Both the position numbers and the translations under genes were made by a program. A DNA stretch of 64,000 nucleotides, taken from Corynebacterium glaucum. GTDB taxonomy: Bacteria > Actinomycetota > Actinomycetes > Mycobacteriales > Mycobacteriaceae. Below, piece by piece: positions 29,309 to 38,459 of this stretch. Each line of letters opens with the position of its first letter. The first letter of the stretch is position 1. The notes under the pieces were generated by a model that did no database searches, was not told the DNA's origin, and saw only the letters and a program-made list of their open reading frames with translations. Where the stretch lies: positions 2,465,321 through 2,529,320 of the forward strand of contig NZ_CP047358.1 in NCBI RefSeq assembly GCF_030408855.1. Direction: 5' to 3'.

Positions 29309-29770
29309 ATGTCTCCGTTTGCAGCCATGACCACCCTGAACATCACTGTTGGCAGCCTCTTCATCATCGTCGCGGTCGTGCTGGTGGTCCTCGGCGGAGT
29401 CGCTGCCGCAGGCAAACTCCCCGGCAACAAGGCCATCGGTCTGCGCGTGCCCGAGGTGCGCAAGGAAGAACGGATCTGGGTGCAGGCACACCGCGTCGTC
29501 GGCCCCTTCTGGAGCCTCGCCGGAGTCGCCATGGCCATCGGCGCAGCGTTCAGCTTCATCGCGCACGGCTGGCTGTGGGTTGCGCCGGTCATCGCGTTTG
29601 TCGCTGGACTCGTCGCACTCTCCATCGGCGGCAATTACGGAGCCAAAACAGCTGCGCTTATCGACGAACATTTGACCGCCGAAGCCGAATCACCCGCGCC
29701 ATCCAAACCGACGCCGGCAGTGGACGTGGATGCCCTGCGCCGCGCGGCCGGCAAAGCCGACGAACGCTAG
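29309..29770 (+). CDS. SdpI-family membrane protein
   Basis: A 153-residue protein with three to four hydrophobic segments and the SdpI-like pattern NKAIGLRVPEV … IWVQAHRVVGP. SdpI is the immunity/signalling protein against the SdpC toxin in Bacillus; corynebacterial homologues have no assigned role. The C-terminal tail after about residue 125 is hydrophilic. It contains one exact copy of the 11-mer GCTTATCGACG (29656–29666), read as LID. An alternative start is the ATG at 29327. Confidence 0.75.
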   Translation: MSPFAAMTTLNITVGSLFIIVAVVLVVLGGVAAAGKLPGNKAIGLRVPEVRKEERIWVQAHRVVGPFWSLAGVAMAIGAAFSFIAHGWLWVAPVIAFVAGLVALSIGGNYGAKTAALIDEHLTAEAESPAPSKPTPAVDVDALRRAAGKADER

Positions 29771-29786
29771 CGCACCGCGCCCGCTG

Positions 29787-29815
29787 TTGCCCACCTCACA
29801 CCCATGCGCTACGCT
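29787..29815 (+). promoter_or_regulatory. trp operon promoter
   Basis: A -35 TTGCCC (29787–29792) and a -10 TACGCT (29810–29815) are separated by 17 bp. The expected start site is about 29821–29823, at the first base of the trpL GTG. The leader mRNA is therefore probably leaderless, which is common in corynebacteria. Confidence 0.7.
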
Positions 29816-29822
29816 GAATCCC

Positions 29823-29864
29823 GTGACTTTCTCCGAGAACCAAAACTGGTGGTGGCGCGCGTAG
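29823..29864 (+). CDS. trpL: Trp operon leader peptide
   Basis: A 13-residue peptide, MTFSENQNWWWRA, begins with GTG and contains three consecutive Trp codons at 29847–29855. A rho-independent attenuator follows 29 bp after its stop, and trpE is downstream. When Trp-tRNA is scarce the ribosome stalls on the Trp codons and terminator formation is prevented. The GTG coincides with the predicted transcription start, so translation would begin without a Shine-Dalgarno. Confidence 0.92.
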   Translation: MTFSENQNWWWRA

Positions 29865-29892
29865 ACGGCGTGCCTTGAGAAGTCATTTCACC

Positions 29893-29934
29893 GGCCCGCC
29901 GGCTTGGAACCCAACCAAGCACCGCGGGCCTTTT
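29893..29934 (+). terminator. trp attenuator terminator
   Basis: GGCCCGC (29893–29899) pairs with GCGGGCC (29924–29930), and inside it GCTTGG (29902–29907) pairs with CCAAGC (29915–29920). TTTT follows at 29931. It lies between trpL and trpE, where transcription is attenuated. Confidence 0.9.
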
Positions 29935-29981
29935 CGCTCTTAAGATCCTCGGTGCAAAGCAGATACGACCAAGGACCACAG

Positions 29982-31550
29982 ATGAGCAAACCCCCACCAC
30001 GGTTCACCCGCCACGAGGTGCGCTACCACGAGGACGCTTCGAGCCTCTTCGCGCACCTCGGCGGACTCGAGACCACCGACGCGGTGCTTTTGGAATCGGC
30101 CGACATCACCACCAAGTCCGGCCTTCAATCTGTCGCGGTCCTCGCCTCATCGCTGCGCGTCACGTGCAACGGCACCCGCGTCACGGTCGAGCCCCTCACC
30201 GATTCCGGCCAAGTGCTCGCCGATCAGGTCCGCTCGGAGCTCGCAGAGCATTTGCTTAACGACGCCGCGGGGGAGCAGGTCTACGAGTTCCCAGCCTCCG
30301 CCGCCGCAGACGAGCGCGAGCGCCTTACCGCGATCAGTTCGGTCGAGGTGCTGCGGGCACTAACCACCCACGCCAGCTACGGCAACGAAGACTTCCCGAT
30401 GCTCGCGGGCGGCTTCGCTTTCGACTACTTGGAAACCTTCGAGGAACTTCCGCGTGTCAGCGAAAGCGTGAACACCTACCCCGATTACCAGTTCGTGCTG
30501 GCCGAGGTTTTGCTCCGCGTCGACCACCAATCCAAGACGGCGTACCTCGCGGGAGTCGACGCAGCTGGTGACGGTATCGACCTCACCGCGCTCGCCGCCG
30601 CGATCGACGCTGCCGAGCCTGCCGATGAGCACGCCTACACGGCGGCTCCCAACCCCGCCAACACCCTGAACGTCCGGCCGAATGTCGGGGATACGGCGTT
30701 TGGCGCGGACGTCGAGAAGCTCAAAGGTTCCATCGAGTGCGGCGATATTTACCAGGTGGTGCCCTCGCGTAGCTTCAGCGCCCAGTGTCTCGACGCGTTC
30801 GCCGCGTACCGGGCGCTGCGCGAGACTAACCCCTCGCCGTACATGTTCTACGTGCGCGGGGTGGGTCGCGACGGCGAACCGTATGAGCTCTTCGGTGCCT
30901 CCCCGGAGTCGAACTTGAAGTTCGACGCGGAGACTCGTGAGGTGCAGCTCTACCCGATTGCCGGTACCCGCCCACGCGGTCTCAACCCCGACGGCAGCGT
31001 GAACCACGAGCTGGACACCCGCATGGAGCTGCAGCTGCGCACCGACGCGAAAGAGGTCGCGGAGCACACGATGCTGGTCGACCTAGCGCGCAACGACATG
31101 GCTCGGGTGGCTGCGCCGGGGACGCGCGAGGTGGCGGAGCTGCTCCAGGTGGACCGCTATTCCCGCGTCATGCACCTGGTCTCACGGGTGACCGCGACGC
31201 TGGCGGACGACCTCGACGCGCTCGACGCGTACCGCGCGTGCATGAACATGGGCACGCTCACCGGCGCCCCCAAACTGCGCGCGACGGAGCTGCTGCGTGA
31301 CCTCGAGGGAGTGCGCCGCGGTTCCTACGGCGGGGCGGTGGGGTACCTCACCGGCTCCGGCGACTTCGACACCTGCATCGTAATCCGTTCGGCATATGTT
31401 TCACGTGAAACGGCCGTGGTTCAGGCGGGCGCCGGCGTGGTGCGCGACTCCAACCCGCAAGCAGAAGCCGACGAAACACTGCACAAGGCCTACGCCGTCT
31501 TGAGCGCCCTGGCTAAGGCCGCGGACGCTGAATTGGAGGTCGCGAAATGA
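29982..31550 (+). CDS. trpE: Anthranilate synthase component I
   Basis: TrpE makes anthranilate from chorismate with ammonia supplied by TrpG. The 522-residue product shows the chorismate-binding core (FGASPESNLKF; IAGTRPRG; GAPKLRATELL; GSYGGAVGYL) and the LLES segment near residue 26 that resembles the Trp feedback site. ATG 29982 is chosen because it follows the attenuator and has AAGGA upstream; an earlier in-frame TTG lies inside the terminator stem. The stop overlaps the trpG start (ATGA). parS site 3 lies in its 3' part and reads VSRET at residues 473–477. Confidence 0.95.
   Translation: MSKPPPRFTRHEVRYHEDASSLFAHLGGLETTDAVLLESADITTKSGLQSVAVLASSLRVTCNGTRVTVEPLTDSGQVLADQVRSELAEHLLNDAAGEQVYEFPASAAADERERLTAISSVEVLRALTTHASYGNEDFPMLAGGFAFDYLETFEELPRVSESVNTYPDYQFVLAEVLLRVDHQSKTAYLAGVDAAGDGIDLTALAAAIDAAEPADEHAYTAAPNPANTLNVRPNVGDTAFGADVEKLKGSIECGDIYQVVPSRSFSAQCLDAFAAYRALRETNPSPYMFYVRGVGRDGEPYELFGASPESNLKFDAETREVQLYPIAGTRPRGLNPDGSVNHELDTRMELQLRTDAKEVAEHTMLVDLARNDMARVAAPGTREVAELLQVDRYSRVMHLVSRVTATLADDLDALDAYRACMNMGTLTGAPKLRATELLRDLEGVRRGSYGGAVGYLTGSGDFDTCIVIRSAYVSRETAVVQAGAGVVRDSNPQAEADETLHKAYAVLSALAKAADAELEVAK
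31398..31411. promoter_or_regulatory. parS: parS site 3 (inside trpE)
   Basis: A perfect GTTTCACGTGAAAC preceded by T, so 15 of the 16 bases of the full TGTTTCACGTGAAACA consensus match. It reads VSRET in TrpE. Confidence 0.93.
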
Positions 31551-32200
31551 TCGTACTGCTGGATAACCACGACTCATTTGTCTACAACCTCGTCGATGCG
31601 CTTGCGGGTCTAGAGGGCCAGAACACAGTGGTCTACCGCAACACCGTCAGCGCCGGCACGGTGCTGGATTCGCATCCAGACCTCATCGTGCTCTCACCCG
31701 GTCCCGGGTACCCGGGCGACGCGGGCTGCATGATGGAGGTCATCGAACGGGCCCAGGGCCGCATCCCGATCCTGGGTATCTGCCTTGGCTACCAAGCCCT
31801 GGTAGAGCACCACGGGGGACGGGTGGAGCCGTGCGGGCCGGAGCACGGGTCGTCGATAAGCATGATGCTCACTGATGCCGGCCTGGACTCGCCGATCTTT
31901 GCTGGCTTGACGACGGACGGTGTGCCCGGCGAACCGGGCCGTTCCGTGCCGGTGGCGCGCTACCACTCGCTCGGCGCAACGCACGAGCCGGATGGCATGC
32001 GCGCGCTTGCGTGGACGGAGACGCGGATCGGTGATGTGATCATGGCCGCGGAGACCACCGACGGCATGAGCATTGGTCTGCAATTTCACCCTGAATCCAT
32101 CCTGACTCCTGCGGGTCCGCTCATCCTGCAGCGCTGCGTGGAGCAGCTCCTCAACCAGACGACGAAAGCGAAGAAAGGCGATACCGATGGCCAGCGATAG
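31547..32200 (+). CDS. trpG: Anthranilate synthase component II (glutamine amidotransferase)
   Basis: A 217-residue class I glutamine amidotransferase that feeds ammonia to TrpE. The nucleophile elbow GICLGYQALVEHHGG carries the catalytic Cys, and FHPESI carries the His-Glu pair. It is translationally coupled to trpE by the ATGA overlap and overlaps trpD by 14 bp. An exact CGTCGATAAGC 11-mer lies at 31851–31861, encoding SIS. Confidence 0.95.
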   Translation: MIVLLDNHDSFVYNLVDALAGLEGQNTVVYRNTVSAGTVLDSHPDLIVLSPGPGYPGDAGCMMEVIERAQGRIPILGICLGYQALVEHHGGRVEPCGPEHGSSISMMLTDAGLDSPIFAGLTTDGVPGEPGRSVPVARYHSLGATHEPDGMRALAWTETRIGDVIMAAETTDGMSIGLQFHPESILTPAGPLILQRCVEQLLNQTTKAKKGDTDGQR

Positions 32201-33212
32201 CTCACTGGAAGTCCTGCGGCGCTTCTTGGACAACCCGGCGCCGACTCTCGACGAGGCGGTAGAGGCGTTCACGCCGCTGACCGTCGGCGACTACGACGAC
32301 GTGCACATCGCTGCGTTGCTGGCCACGATTCGCACCCGCGGCGAGACCTTCGAGGACATCGCGGGCGCCGCGAAAGCGTTCCTGATTGCGGGTCGGCCGT
32401 TCCCGGTGACGGGGGAGGGGATCATGGATTCCGCCGGCACCGGCGGCGACGGCGCGAACACGATCAACATCACCACCGCGGCCTCGTTGGTGGCGGCCGC
32501 AGGTGGGGTGAAGATGGTCAAGCACGGCAACCGTTCGGTGAGTTCAAAGTCCGGCTCCGCGGACGTGCTCGAGGCGCTGAACATTCCGCTCGACCTCGAC
32601 CCGGATCGTGCGGTGCGCCAGTTCGAGTCGTCGAACTTCACCTTCCTCTTCGCGCCCGCCTACAACCCGGCAGTGGCTTTTGTGCAGCCGGTGCGCAAGG
32701 CGCTTGGCGTGCCCACGCTGTTCAACACGATGGGCCCACTGCTCTCGCCAGGTCGTCCGGAGTTCCAAATTATGGGGATTGCTAATCCTGGTTTGGGACA
32801 AATTATTGCGGAGACCCTGCGTGAGCTCGGGCGCTCTCGAGCGCTGGTCGTCCACGGCGCGGGCACCGACGAGATCGCTGTTCACGGCGACACGCTCGTG
32901 TGGGAACTGCGCGACGGCGAGATCACGCACTACACGCTCACCCCGGAGGAGCTCGGTGTTGCCCGCCACCCGTTGGAAGCGCTCGTCGGCGGCGACGGTG
33001 CTGAGAACGCCACAATGATGCGCGAGACCTTCGCCGGGCGAGGCCCCGAGGCACATCGTGACGCTATCTCCCTCAACGCCGGTGCGATGTTCTATCTCAA
33101 CGGCACCACCGGTTCCATCGCCGCGGGTGTCGATCACGCGCGCACGCTGCTTGCCGACGGCACCGTCGAACGCTGGCTCCAGCAACACGAGGAGGCGGAC
33201 TACAGTGCCTAA
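32187..33212 (+). CDS. trpD: Anthranilate phosphoribosyltransferase
   Basis: A 341-residue enzyme that transfers phosphoribose from PRPP to anthranilate. The PRPP-binding GTGGDGANTINITT and KHGNRSVSSKSGSADVLE segments are intact. AAGAAAGGCG precedes the ATG inside the end of trpG. It overlaps trpC(F) by 8 bp at its 3' end. Confidence 0.95.
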   Translation: MASDSSLEVLRRFLDNPAPTLDEAVEAFTPLTVGDYDDVHIAALLATIRTRGETFEDIAGAAKAFLIAGRPFPVTGEGIMDSAGTGGDGANTINITTAASLVAAAGGVKMVKHGNRSVSSKSGSADVLEALNIPLDLDPDRAVRQFESSNFTFLFAPAYNPAVAFVQPVRKALGVPTLFNTMGPLLSPGRPEFQIMGIANPGLGQIIAETLRELGRSRALVVHGAGTDEIAVHGDTLVWELRDGEITHYTLTPEELGVARHPLEALVGGDGAENATMMRETFAGRGPEAHRDAISLNAGAMFYLNGTTGSIAAGVDHARTLLADGTVERWLQQHEEADYSA

Positions 33213-34629
33213 ACTTCCCACCGTCCTCGAGGGAATCGTGGAAGGGCGGAAACGTCACCTTGACGAAATTCGGAAGCGCGTTGCCCACGTAGATTTCGAC
33301 ACGTTACCTAAATCGGAGCGCTCGCTTTACGACGGCTTGCGCCGCCCCGGCACCTCGTTCATCCTCGAGTGCAAGGCGGCCTCCCCTTCACTCGGGCTGA
33401 TCCGCGAACACTACGAGCCCGGCGCGATCGCAACCGTCTACTCCCGCCCGGCGTACAAAGCCGCCGGCATCTCGGTACTGTGCGAGCCGGACAAGTTCGG
33501 CGGCGACTACGACCACCTCGCCACCGTCGCCGCAACGACGCACCTGCCCGTGCTGTGCAAGGACTTCATCATCGACGAGGTGCAGCTCTACGCCGCGCGC
33601 TACTACGGGGCAGATGCGGTGCTGCTTATGCTCTCGGTGCTGAACGACGAGGAGTACACCCGTCTTTCTGCACTGGCCGAGCATCTTGGCCTCGACGTGC
33701 TCACCGAAGTGATCGACGAGGCAGAGGCCCAGCGCGCTGCACGCCTCGGGGCGAAGATCTTCGGCGTGAACCACCGCAACCTCCACGACCTGACTATCGA
33801 CCTGGATCGCTCTGCGCAGCTCGCCCGTTTTGCGCCGGCGGACGCGGTAGTGGTTTCCGAGTCGGGAATCCGCGACGTGGAGACGGTGCGGCGCCTCGGC
33901 GGGCACTCCGACGGGTTCCTCGTCGGGTCACAACTCACGAGCCAGCCGGACATCGACCTTGCGGTGCGCATGCTGGTCTACGGCCCGAACAAAGTGTGCG
34001 GGCTGACCGCACGTTCGGCCGCGCAAGCAGCGAAGGCCTCCGGCGCCGTTTACGGCGGACTGATCTTCGAGGAAGCGAGCCCGCGCAATGTTTCACGTGA
34101 AACGGCGAAAGACATCATCGCGCACGAACCGGGCCTCCGGTACGTCGCCGTGTCCCGCCGCACCGAGGGCTGGGGCGAACTCGCTGACCTAGAGGGCCTC
34201 CACGCCGTGCAAATCCATGGGCCCTACCAGGGGAGTACCGAGGCTGAGCTCGACCTCATCGCTCGTGTGCGCTCAGAGATCGGGGAGGGCCTCGAGATCT
34301 GGCGCGCCGTCTCTATGACGGAGCAGCACGGCCCGGCCACCGCACAGGCAATTGCCGACCACGTCGACATGTTGGTGCTTGATGCCCGAGACGGTGGTTC
34401 GGGGGAGAGGTTTGACTGGGGGGCGGTTCCGGACGTCGTTAAGCAAAAAGCTCTTCTTGCCGGCGGCATTTCCCCTGCGAACGTCGAGGAAGCACTCGCC
34501 GTAGGCTGTGCTGGTGTGGACCTGAACTCGGGGGTGGAGTATCCCGAGACTGCCGGCGTGTGGGCCGGCCGCAAGAATGCGGCGGCGCTGCAAGCGACCT
34601 TCGACCTGATTGGCAATTTTCACTACTAA
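33205..34629 (+). CDS. trpCF: Bifunctional indole-3-glycerol phosphate synthase / phosphoribosylanthranilate isomerase
   Basis: A 474-residue two-domain enzyme. The TrpC half (1–255) has [28 protein letters not shown] and VSESGIRD; the TrpF half (from about 260) has [21 protein letters not shown] and [14 protein letters not shown]. It carries out the isomerase and indole-ring-forming steps. GTG 33205 is chosen because GGAGG lies 10 nt upstream and the protein then begins at the family N-terminus. parS site 4 reads VSRET near residue 296, in the isomerase domain. Confidence 0.94.
   Translation: MPKLPTVLEGIVEGRKRHLDEIRKRVAHVDFDTLPKSERSLYDGLRRPGTSFILECKAASPSLGLIREHYEPGAIATVYSRPAYKAAGISVLCEPDKFGGDYDHLATVAATTHLPVLCKDFIIDEVQLYAARYYGADAVLLMLSVLNDEEYTRLSALAEHLGLDVLTEVIDEAEAQRAARLGAKIFGVNHRNLHDLTIDLDRSAQLARFAPADAVVVSESGIRDVETVRRLGGHSDGFLVGSQLTSQPDIDLAVRMLVYGPNKVCGLTARSAAQAAKASGAVYGGLIFEEASPRNVSRETAKDIIAHEPGLRYVAVSRRTEGWGELADLEGLHAVQIHGPYQGSTEAELDLIARVRSEIGEGLEIWRAVSMTEQHGPATAQAIADHVDMLVLDARDGGSGERFDWGAVPDVVKQKALLAGGISPANVEEALAVGCAGVDLNSGVEYPETAGVWAGRKNAAALQATFDLIGNFHY
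34090..34103. promoter_or_regulatory. parS: parS site 4 (inside trpCF)
   Basis: A perfect GTTTCACGTGAAAC preceded by T. It reads VSRET in the isomerase domain of TrpCF. Confidence 0.93.
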
Positions 34630-34640
34630 GGACGATTTCT

Positions 34641-35948
34641 GTGACTGACAACGCGCACGGCGGCTCGACGCTGCTGCCTGCTTACTACGGTGAATTCGGT
34701 GGACAGTTCGTGCCCGAATCGCTCATGCCCGCGCTCAACCAGCTTGAGCGCGCGTTTGTGGACGCCATGGAGGACGAGGAGTTCATGGCGGAATACCGCG
34801 CGCTGCTGCGCGACTACCTCGGGCGCCCGACGCCGCTGACCGAATGCCGCAACCTGCCGCTCGACGGCGCGAACGCGCGGATCTTTCTCAAGCGCGAGGA
34901 TCTGGTGCACGGCGGCGCGCACAAGACGAACCAGGTAATCGGGCAGGCGCTGCTGGCGAAGCAGATGGGCAAGACGCGGATCATCGCGGAGACCGGTGCG
35001 GGACAGCACGGCACCGCGACCGCGCTCGCGTGCGCACTCCTGGGCCTCGAATGCGTGATTTACATGGGCAAGGTGGACATGGCCCGCCAGGAGCCGAACG
35101 TGTACCGCATGCGCCTCATGGGCGCAGAGGTGGTTGGCGTGGAGTCCGGCGCCGGCACGCTCAAGGACGCGGTGAACGAGGCGCTGCGCGATTGGACGGC
35201 GACATTCCACGAGTCGCACTACCTGCTGGGCACCGCGGCGGGCCCGCACCCGTTCCCAAAGATAGTGAAGGAGTTCCACCGCGTAATCTCCACCGAGGCC
35301 CGCGCGCAGATGCTCGAGCGCATCGGGAAGCTGCCGGATGCGGTGGTGGCGTGCGTCGGTGGCGGCTCGAATGCCATCGGCATGTTCGCGGATTTCATTG
35401 ACAAAGAAGGCGTGGAACTCATCGGCGCCGAGCCCGGCGGCGAAGGCTACGGGGTAGGCAAGCACGGCGCGGCGATCGCGGCGGGGACCATCGGTATCCT
35501 GCACGGCACGCGCTCGTACCTGATGCGCGATGAGGACGGCCAGGTGGAGGAGTCCTACTCCATTTCCGCGGGCCTGGACTATCCGGCGGTGGGCCCGGAG
35601 CACGCATACCTGGCCAAGTCGGGCCGCGCCAAGTACGTGCCGGTGACCGACCAGGAAGCGCTGCGGGCCTTCCAGCTCCTGTCGCGGCACGAGGGCATCA
35701 TCCCGGCGCTAGAGTCTTCGCACGCGATGGCCTACGCGCTCCAGCGCGCCGCAGAGCACCCGCGCGATGCCGAGCCGCTGAACATCTTGGTCGCGCTATC
35801 CGGCCGCGGCGACAAAGACGTCGCCCACGTCCGCGCCACGTTGGATGAGCACGCCGACTGGGTGCTCGGCGGCCCGGGCGCTGCGCACGCAAATTCTGAT
35901 ACCACAGAGACCACCGGTTCCCCCGAACACGCCGAGGAGGCGAAGTAG
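34641..35948 (+). CDS. trpB: Tryptophan synthase beta subunit
   Basis: A 435-residue PLP enzyme that joins indole and serine. The N-terminal [10 protein letters not shown], the Schiff-base lysine in [17 protein letters not shown] and the phosphate-binding GGGSNAIG are present. The GTG at 34641 has TAAGGACG about 7 nt upstream. The C-terminus has an extra low-complexity tail ([17 protein letters not shown]). The trpA ATG follows its stop with no gap. Confidence 0.95.
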   Translation: MTDNAHGGSTLLPAYYGEFGGQFVPESLMPALNQLERAFVDAMEDEEFMAEYRALLRDYLGRPTPLTECRNLPLDGANARIFLKREDLVHGGAHKTNQVIGQALLAKQMGKTRIIAETGAGQHGTATALACALLGLECVIYMGKVDMARQEPNVYRMRLMGAEVVGVESGAGTLKDAVNEALRDWTATFHESHYLLGTAAGPHPFPKIVKEFHRVISTEARAQMLERIGKLPDAVVACVGGGSNAIGMFADFIDKEGVELIGAEPGGEGYGVGKHGAAIAAGTIGILHGTRSYLMRDEDGQVEESYSISAGLDYPAVGPEHAYLAKSGRAKYVPVTDQEALRAFQLLSRHEGIIPALESSHAMAYALQRAAEHPRDAEPLNILVALSGRGDKDVAHVRATLDEHADWVLGGPGAAHANSDTTETTGSPEHAEEAK

Positions 35949-36791
35949 ATGAGCCGCTACCAAACTGCATTCGACCGCCTCGAAGCGAAGGGAGAGGGCG
36001 CCTTCGTGCCCTTCATCATGCTCTCCGACCCGACGCCGGAGGACGCACTCGAGATCATCAGCACTGTTGTCGACGCCGGCGCGGACGCCGTGGAGCTCGG
36101 TGTGCCGTTCTCAGATCCGGTGGCGGACGGCCCCGCGATCCAAGGCGCGCACGTGCGCGCGCTGGACGGCGGCTCCACCGTAGACAAGGCGTTGAACCAG
36201 GTGCGTGTGCTCCGCGAGCGTTACCCGGAGCTGCCCATCGGCATGCTCATCTACGCCAACGTCGCCTACGTGCGCGGACTCGAGCGCTTCTACCGCGAGT
36301 TCCACGAGGCTGGGGCCGACAGCATTTTGCTTCCCGACGTCCCGGTGCGCGAATCCGCCCCCTTCAGCGAGGCAGCAGTGGCACAGGGCATTGACCCCAT
36401 TTACATCGCACCGGCGAGGGCATCTCGCGAGACGCTCGAGGGCGTGGCGGCCAGCTCCCGCGGCTACATCTACGCGATCTCGCGCGACGGTGTCACGGGT
36501 GCGGACAACGAGGCGACTGTTGAGGGCCTACGTGAGGTCGTCGATAATGTTCGATCCTTCGGCGGTGCCCCGGTTCTGCTGGGCTTTGGCATCTCCAAGC
36601 CGCAGCACGTGGCTGATGCGATTGCGGCGGGGGCGACGGGTGCGATTACCGGCTCTGCGATCACAAACATCATCGCGAAATACGTCGAGCACGAGCACCC
36701 GAACCCCGGCCGGATCATGGACATGGATGCGCTCAAGGCAGAGCTGACTGAGTACGTGCAGGCGATGAAAGCAGCGACGCAAAGGCCGTAA
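35949..36791 (+). CDS. trpA: Tryptophan synthase alpha subunit
   Basis: A 280-residue TIM-barrel enzyme that cleaves indole-3-glycerol phosphate. The catalytic Glu in AFVPFIMLSDP-like N-terminus context, VELGVPFSDPVADGP, LLPDVPVRE and VLLGFGISKP are visible. GGAGGCGAAG precedes the ATG. It is the last gene of the trp operon. No strong terminator is seen in the 8 bp before the convergent reductase gene. Confidence 0.94.
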   Translation: MSRYQTAFDRLEAKGEGAFVPFIMLSDPTPEDALEIISTVVDAGADAVELGVPFSDPVADGPAIQGAHVRALDGGSTVDKALNQVRVLRERYPELPIGMLIYANVAYVRGLERFYREFHEAGADSILLPDVPVRESAPFSEAAVAQGIDPIYIAPARASRETLEGVAASSRGYIYAISRDGVTGADNEATVEGLREVVDNVRSFGGAPVLLGFGISKPQHVADAIAAGATGAITGSAITNIIAKYVEHEHPNPGRIMDMDALKAELTEYVQAMKAATQRP

Positions 36792-36799
36792 CGCGCGGC

Positions 36800-37882
36800 T
36801 TAGCGCCACCCGCGAAAATACGAATCCGGGTACGGCAACTCGTCCGCGCCCGCGCCGAGGGAGCGCAGCGCGTTAATGGGCCACTCGGCGTCCCGCAGCG
36901 AGGCCCGGCCGATCATCACCGCGTCCGCATCACCGGCCTTCAAGACGGCTTCAGCCTGCTTGCCGGAGGTGATCAACCCGACGGCGGCGGTGGGCAGCCC
37001 GCTGGCCCGGCGCAGCTCGCTAGCAAAGCGGACTTGGTAGCCCGGCTCCACCGGGATCGAGGCGGCGACGTTGCCGGAGGTGGAGACGTCGATCAGATCC
37101 ACTCCGCGCTGCTTGAGCAGCGTGGAAAGCTCGCTCGCCTCGTCCAGGGTGAAACCCTCCGGATCAAGCCACTCGGTGGCGGAAAGGCGCACCAGCAGCG
37201 GCATCGATTCGGGGATGGCGCTGCGCGCAGCGTCCACGACTTCGAGTAGCAGGCGAGAGCGGTTTTCAAACGAGCCGCCGTAGTCGTCGGTGCGTTGGTT
37301 GGAGAAGGGCGAGAGAAACTGGTGCAGCAGGTAGCCGTGCGCCGCGTGGAGTTCTACGAGGTCGAAACCGGCATCAACAGCGCGTCGACAAGCTTGTGCG
37401 AACTGCTCCGGTATGCCGCGAACCTCCTCTAAGGTGAGCTCCCGGGGTGCAGCCTGGCGCTCTGCAGCTACCGGTGACGGGCCGACGCTCTGCCACCCGC
37501 CTTCTGTGGCAGGGATGGTGCCGCGGCCCTGCACGCCCGGCAGCATCGGGTAGGTGGACGCTTTTCGGCCGGCGTGGTTGAGTTGGATGCCCATCGCGGC
37601 TCCCATGGATTGGGCGAACGCAACGATCGGTGCCCATGCGGCGGTCTGCTCGTCGCTCCACAGGCCCGCGCAGTAGTTGGAGATGCGACCCTCGGGGGCG
37701 ATGCCGCTAGCTTCGGCGATGATGAGGCCGAACCCGCCGGCCGCGCGGGAACCGTAGTGCACCATGTGCCAATCGCCCGGAACACCGTCGCCGCCACGGC
37801 AGCGGTACTGGCACATAGGCGACATCCAGATGCGGTTGCGGACGGATAGGGAACGCAGGGTCATGGGCTCAGCTATGCGCAT
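36800..37882 (-). CDS. NADH:flavin oxidoreductase, YqjM-type old yellow enzyme
   Basis: A 360-residue FMN enzyme of the YqjM class. N-terminal NRIWMSPMCQYR carries the Cys that tunes FMN, QLNHAGRKAS and ELHAAHGYLLHQFLSP hold active-site residues, and TAAVGLITSGKQAE lies at the phosphate end of the barrel. Such enzymes reduce activated C=C bonds; the physiological substrate is unknown. It is convergent with trpA and divergent from the Rieske gene. Confidence 0.88.
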   Translation of the reverse strand: MRIAEPMTLRSLSVRNRIWMSPMCQYRCRGGDGVPGDWHMVHYGSRAAGGFGLIIAEASGIAPEGRISNYCAGLWSDEQTAAWAPIVAFAQSMGAAMGIQLNHAGRKASTYPMLPGVQGRGTIPATEGGWQSVGPSPVAAERQAAPRELTLEEVRGIPEQFAQACRRAVDAGFDLVELHAAHGYLLHQFLSPFSNQRTDDYGGSFENRSRLLLEVVDAARSAIPESMPLLVRLSATEWLDPEGFTLDEASELSTLLKQRGVDLIDVSTSGNVAASIPVEPGYQVRFASELRRASGLPTAAVGLITSGKQAEAVLKAGDADAVMIGRASLRDAEWPINALRSLGAGADELPYPDSYFRGWR

Positions 37883-37929
37883 GCGGCCAGGGTATAGCAG
37901 TGTTGACCAGAACGGATTACGGTGAGTCC

Positions 37930-38337
37930 ATGACCTTTGTTGACGATGCCGCTGCCAGTTCCAACCCGCCGCTCTGCTCCCGCCGGATGTTCATCCTGGG
38001 CACCGCGACCACCTTCGCCGGCGCGTTTCTCGCCGCCTGCGGCACGGAGGTGGACGAGAAGGTTGCCAAAACCGATGTACCCGTGGGCAGCGCCGTGATT
38101 CTCGACGGCTTCATCATCGCGCAGCCCACCGAGGGCGAATTCGTCGCATACTCCAACGTGTGCCCACACGAGTCGTCCCGCATCACCCAAGTGCAAGGCG
38201 ACATCGTGCGCTGCCCGAAGCACGGTTCTACCTTTTCCATCGCCGACGGCAAAGTACTCTCCGGTCCCGCCAAGGACGATCTCAAAGAAGCATCGCTTGT
38301 CGACGGCGGCGACTCGCTCTCCGCACAGAACATGTAG
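37930..38337 (+). CDS. Tat-exported Rieske [2Fe-2S] lipoprotein
   Basis: A 135-residue protein. The N-terminus has SRRMFILG (twin Arg at 18–19) and a lipobox LAAC (Cys37), so it is probably exported folded by Tat and then lipidated. The Rieske cluster ligands are C78 and H80 (VCPHESS) and C95 and H98 (RCPKHGS). ATG 37930 is preferred to an upstream TTG. It is a stand-alone Rieske protein, not the bc1 subunit; its redox partner is unknown. Confidence 0.88.
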   Translation: MTFVDDAAASSNPPLCSRRMFILGTATTFAGAFLAACGTEVDEKVAKTDVPVGSAVILDGFIIAQPTEGEFVAYSNVCPHESSRITQVQGDIVRCPKHGSTFSIADGKVLSGPAKDDLKEASLVDGGDSLSAQNM

Positions 38338-38367
38338 CTCGGTGCGGGTTTGTCTCGCTGAGCGAGC

Positions 38368-38386
38368 TTAGGCTTGCTTGCATAAA
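38368..38386. promoter_or_regulatory. Weak DtxR-like site upstream of the VIT transporter
   Basis: Bases 38368–38386 match the 19-bp DtxR consensus at about 11 positions, including the TTAGG end. This is weak on its own, but its place ~75 bp upstream of a probable Fe/Mn transporter gene makes it worth recording. Confidence 0.25.
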
Positions 38387-38459
38387 TTATGGCTGAACTG
38401 CGATAAGAGTGCATTGCCTTGCTTGCGCGCCGGTAAAAGATGCAGTTGTATTAGCAGTT

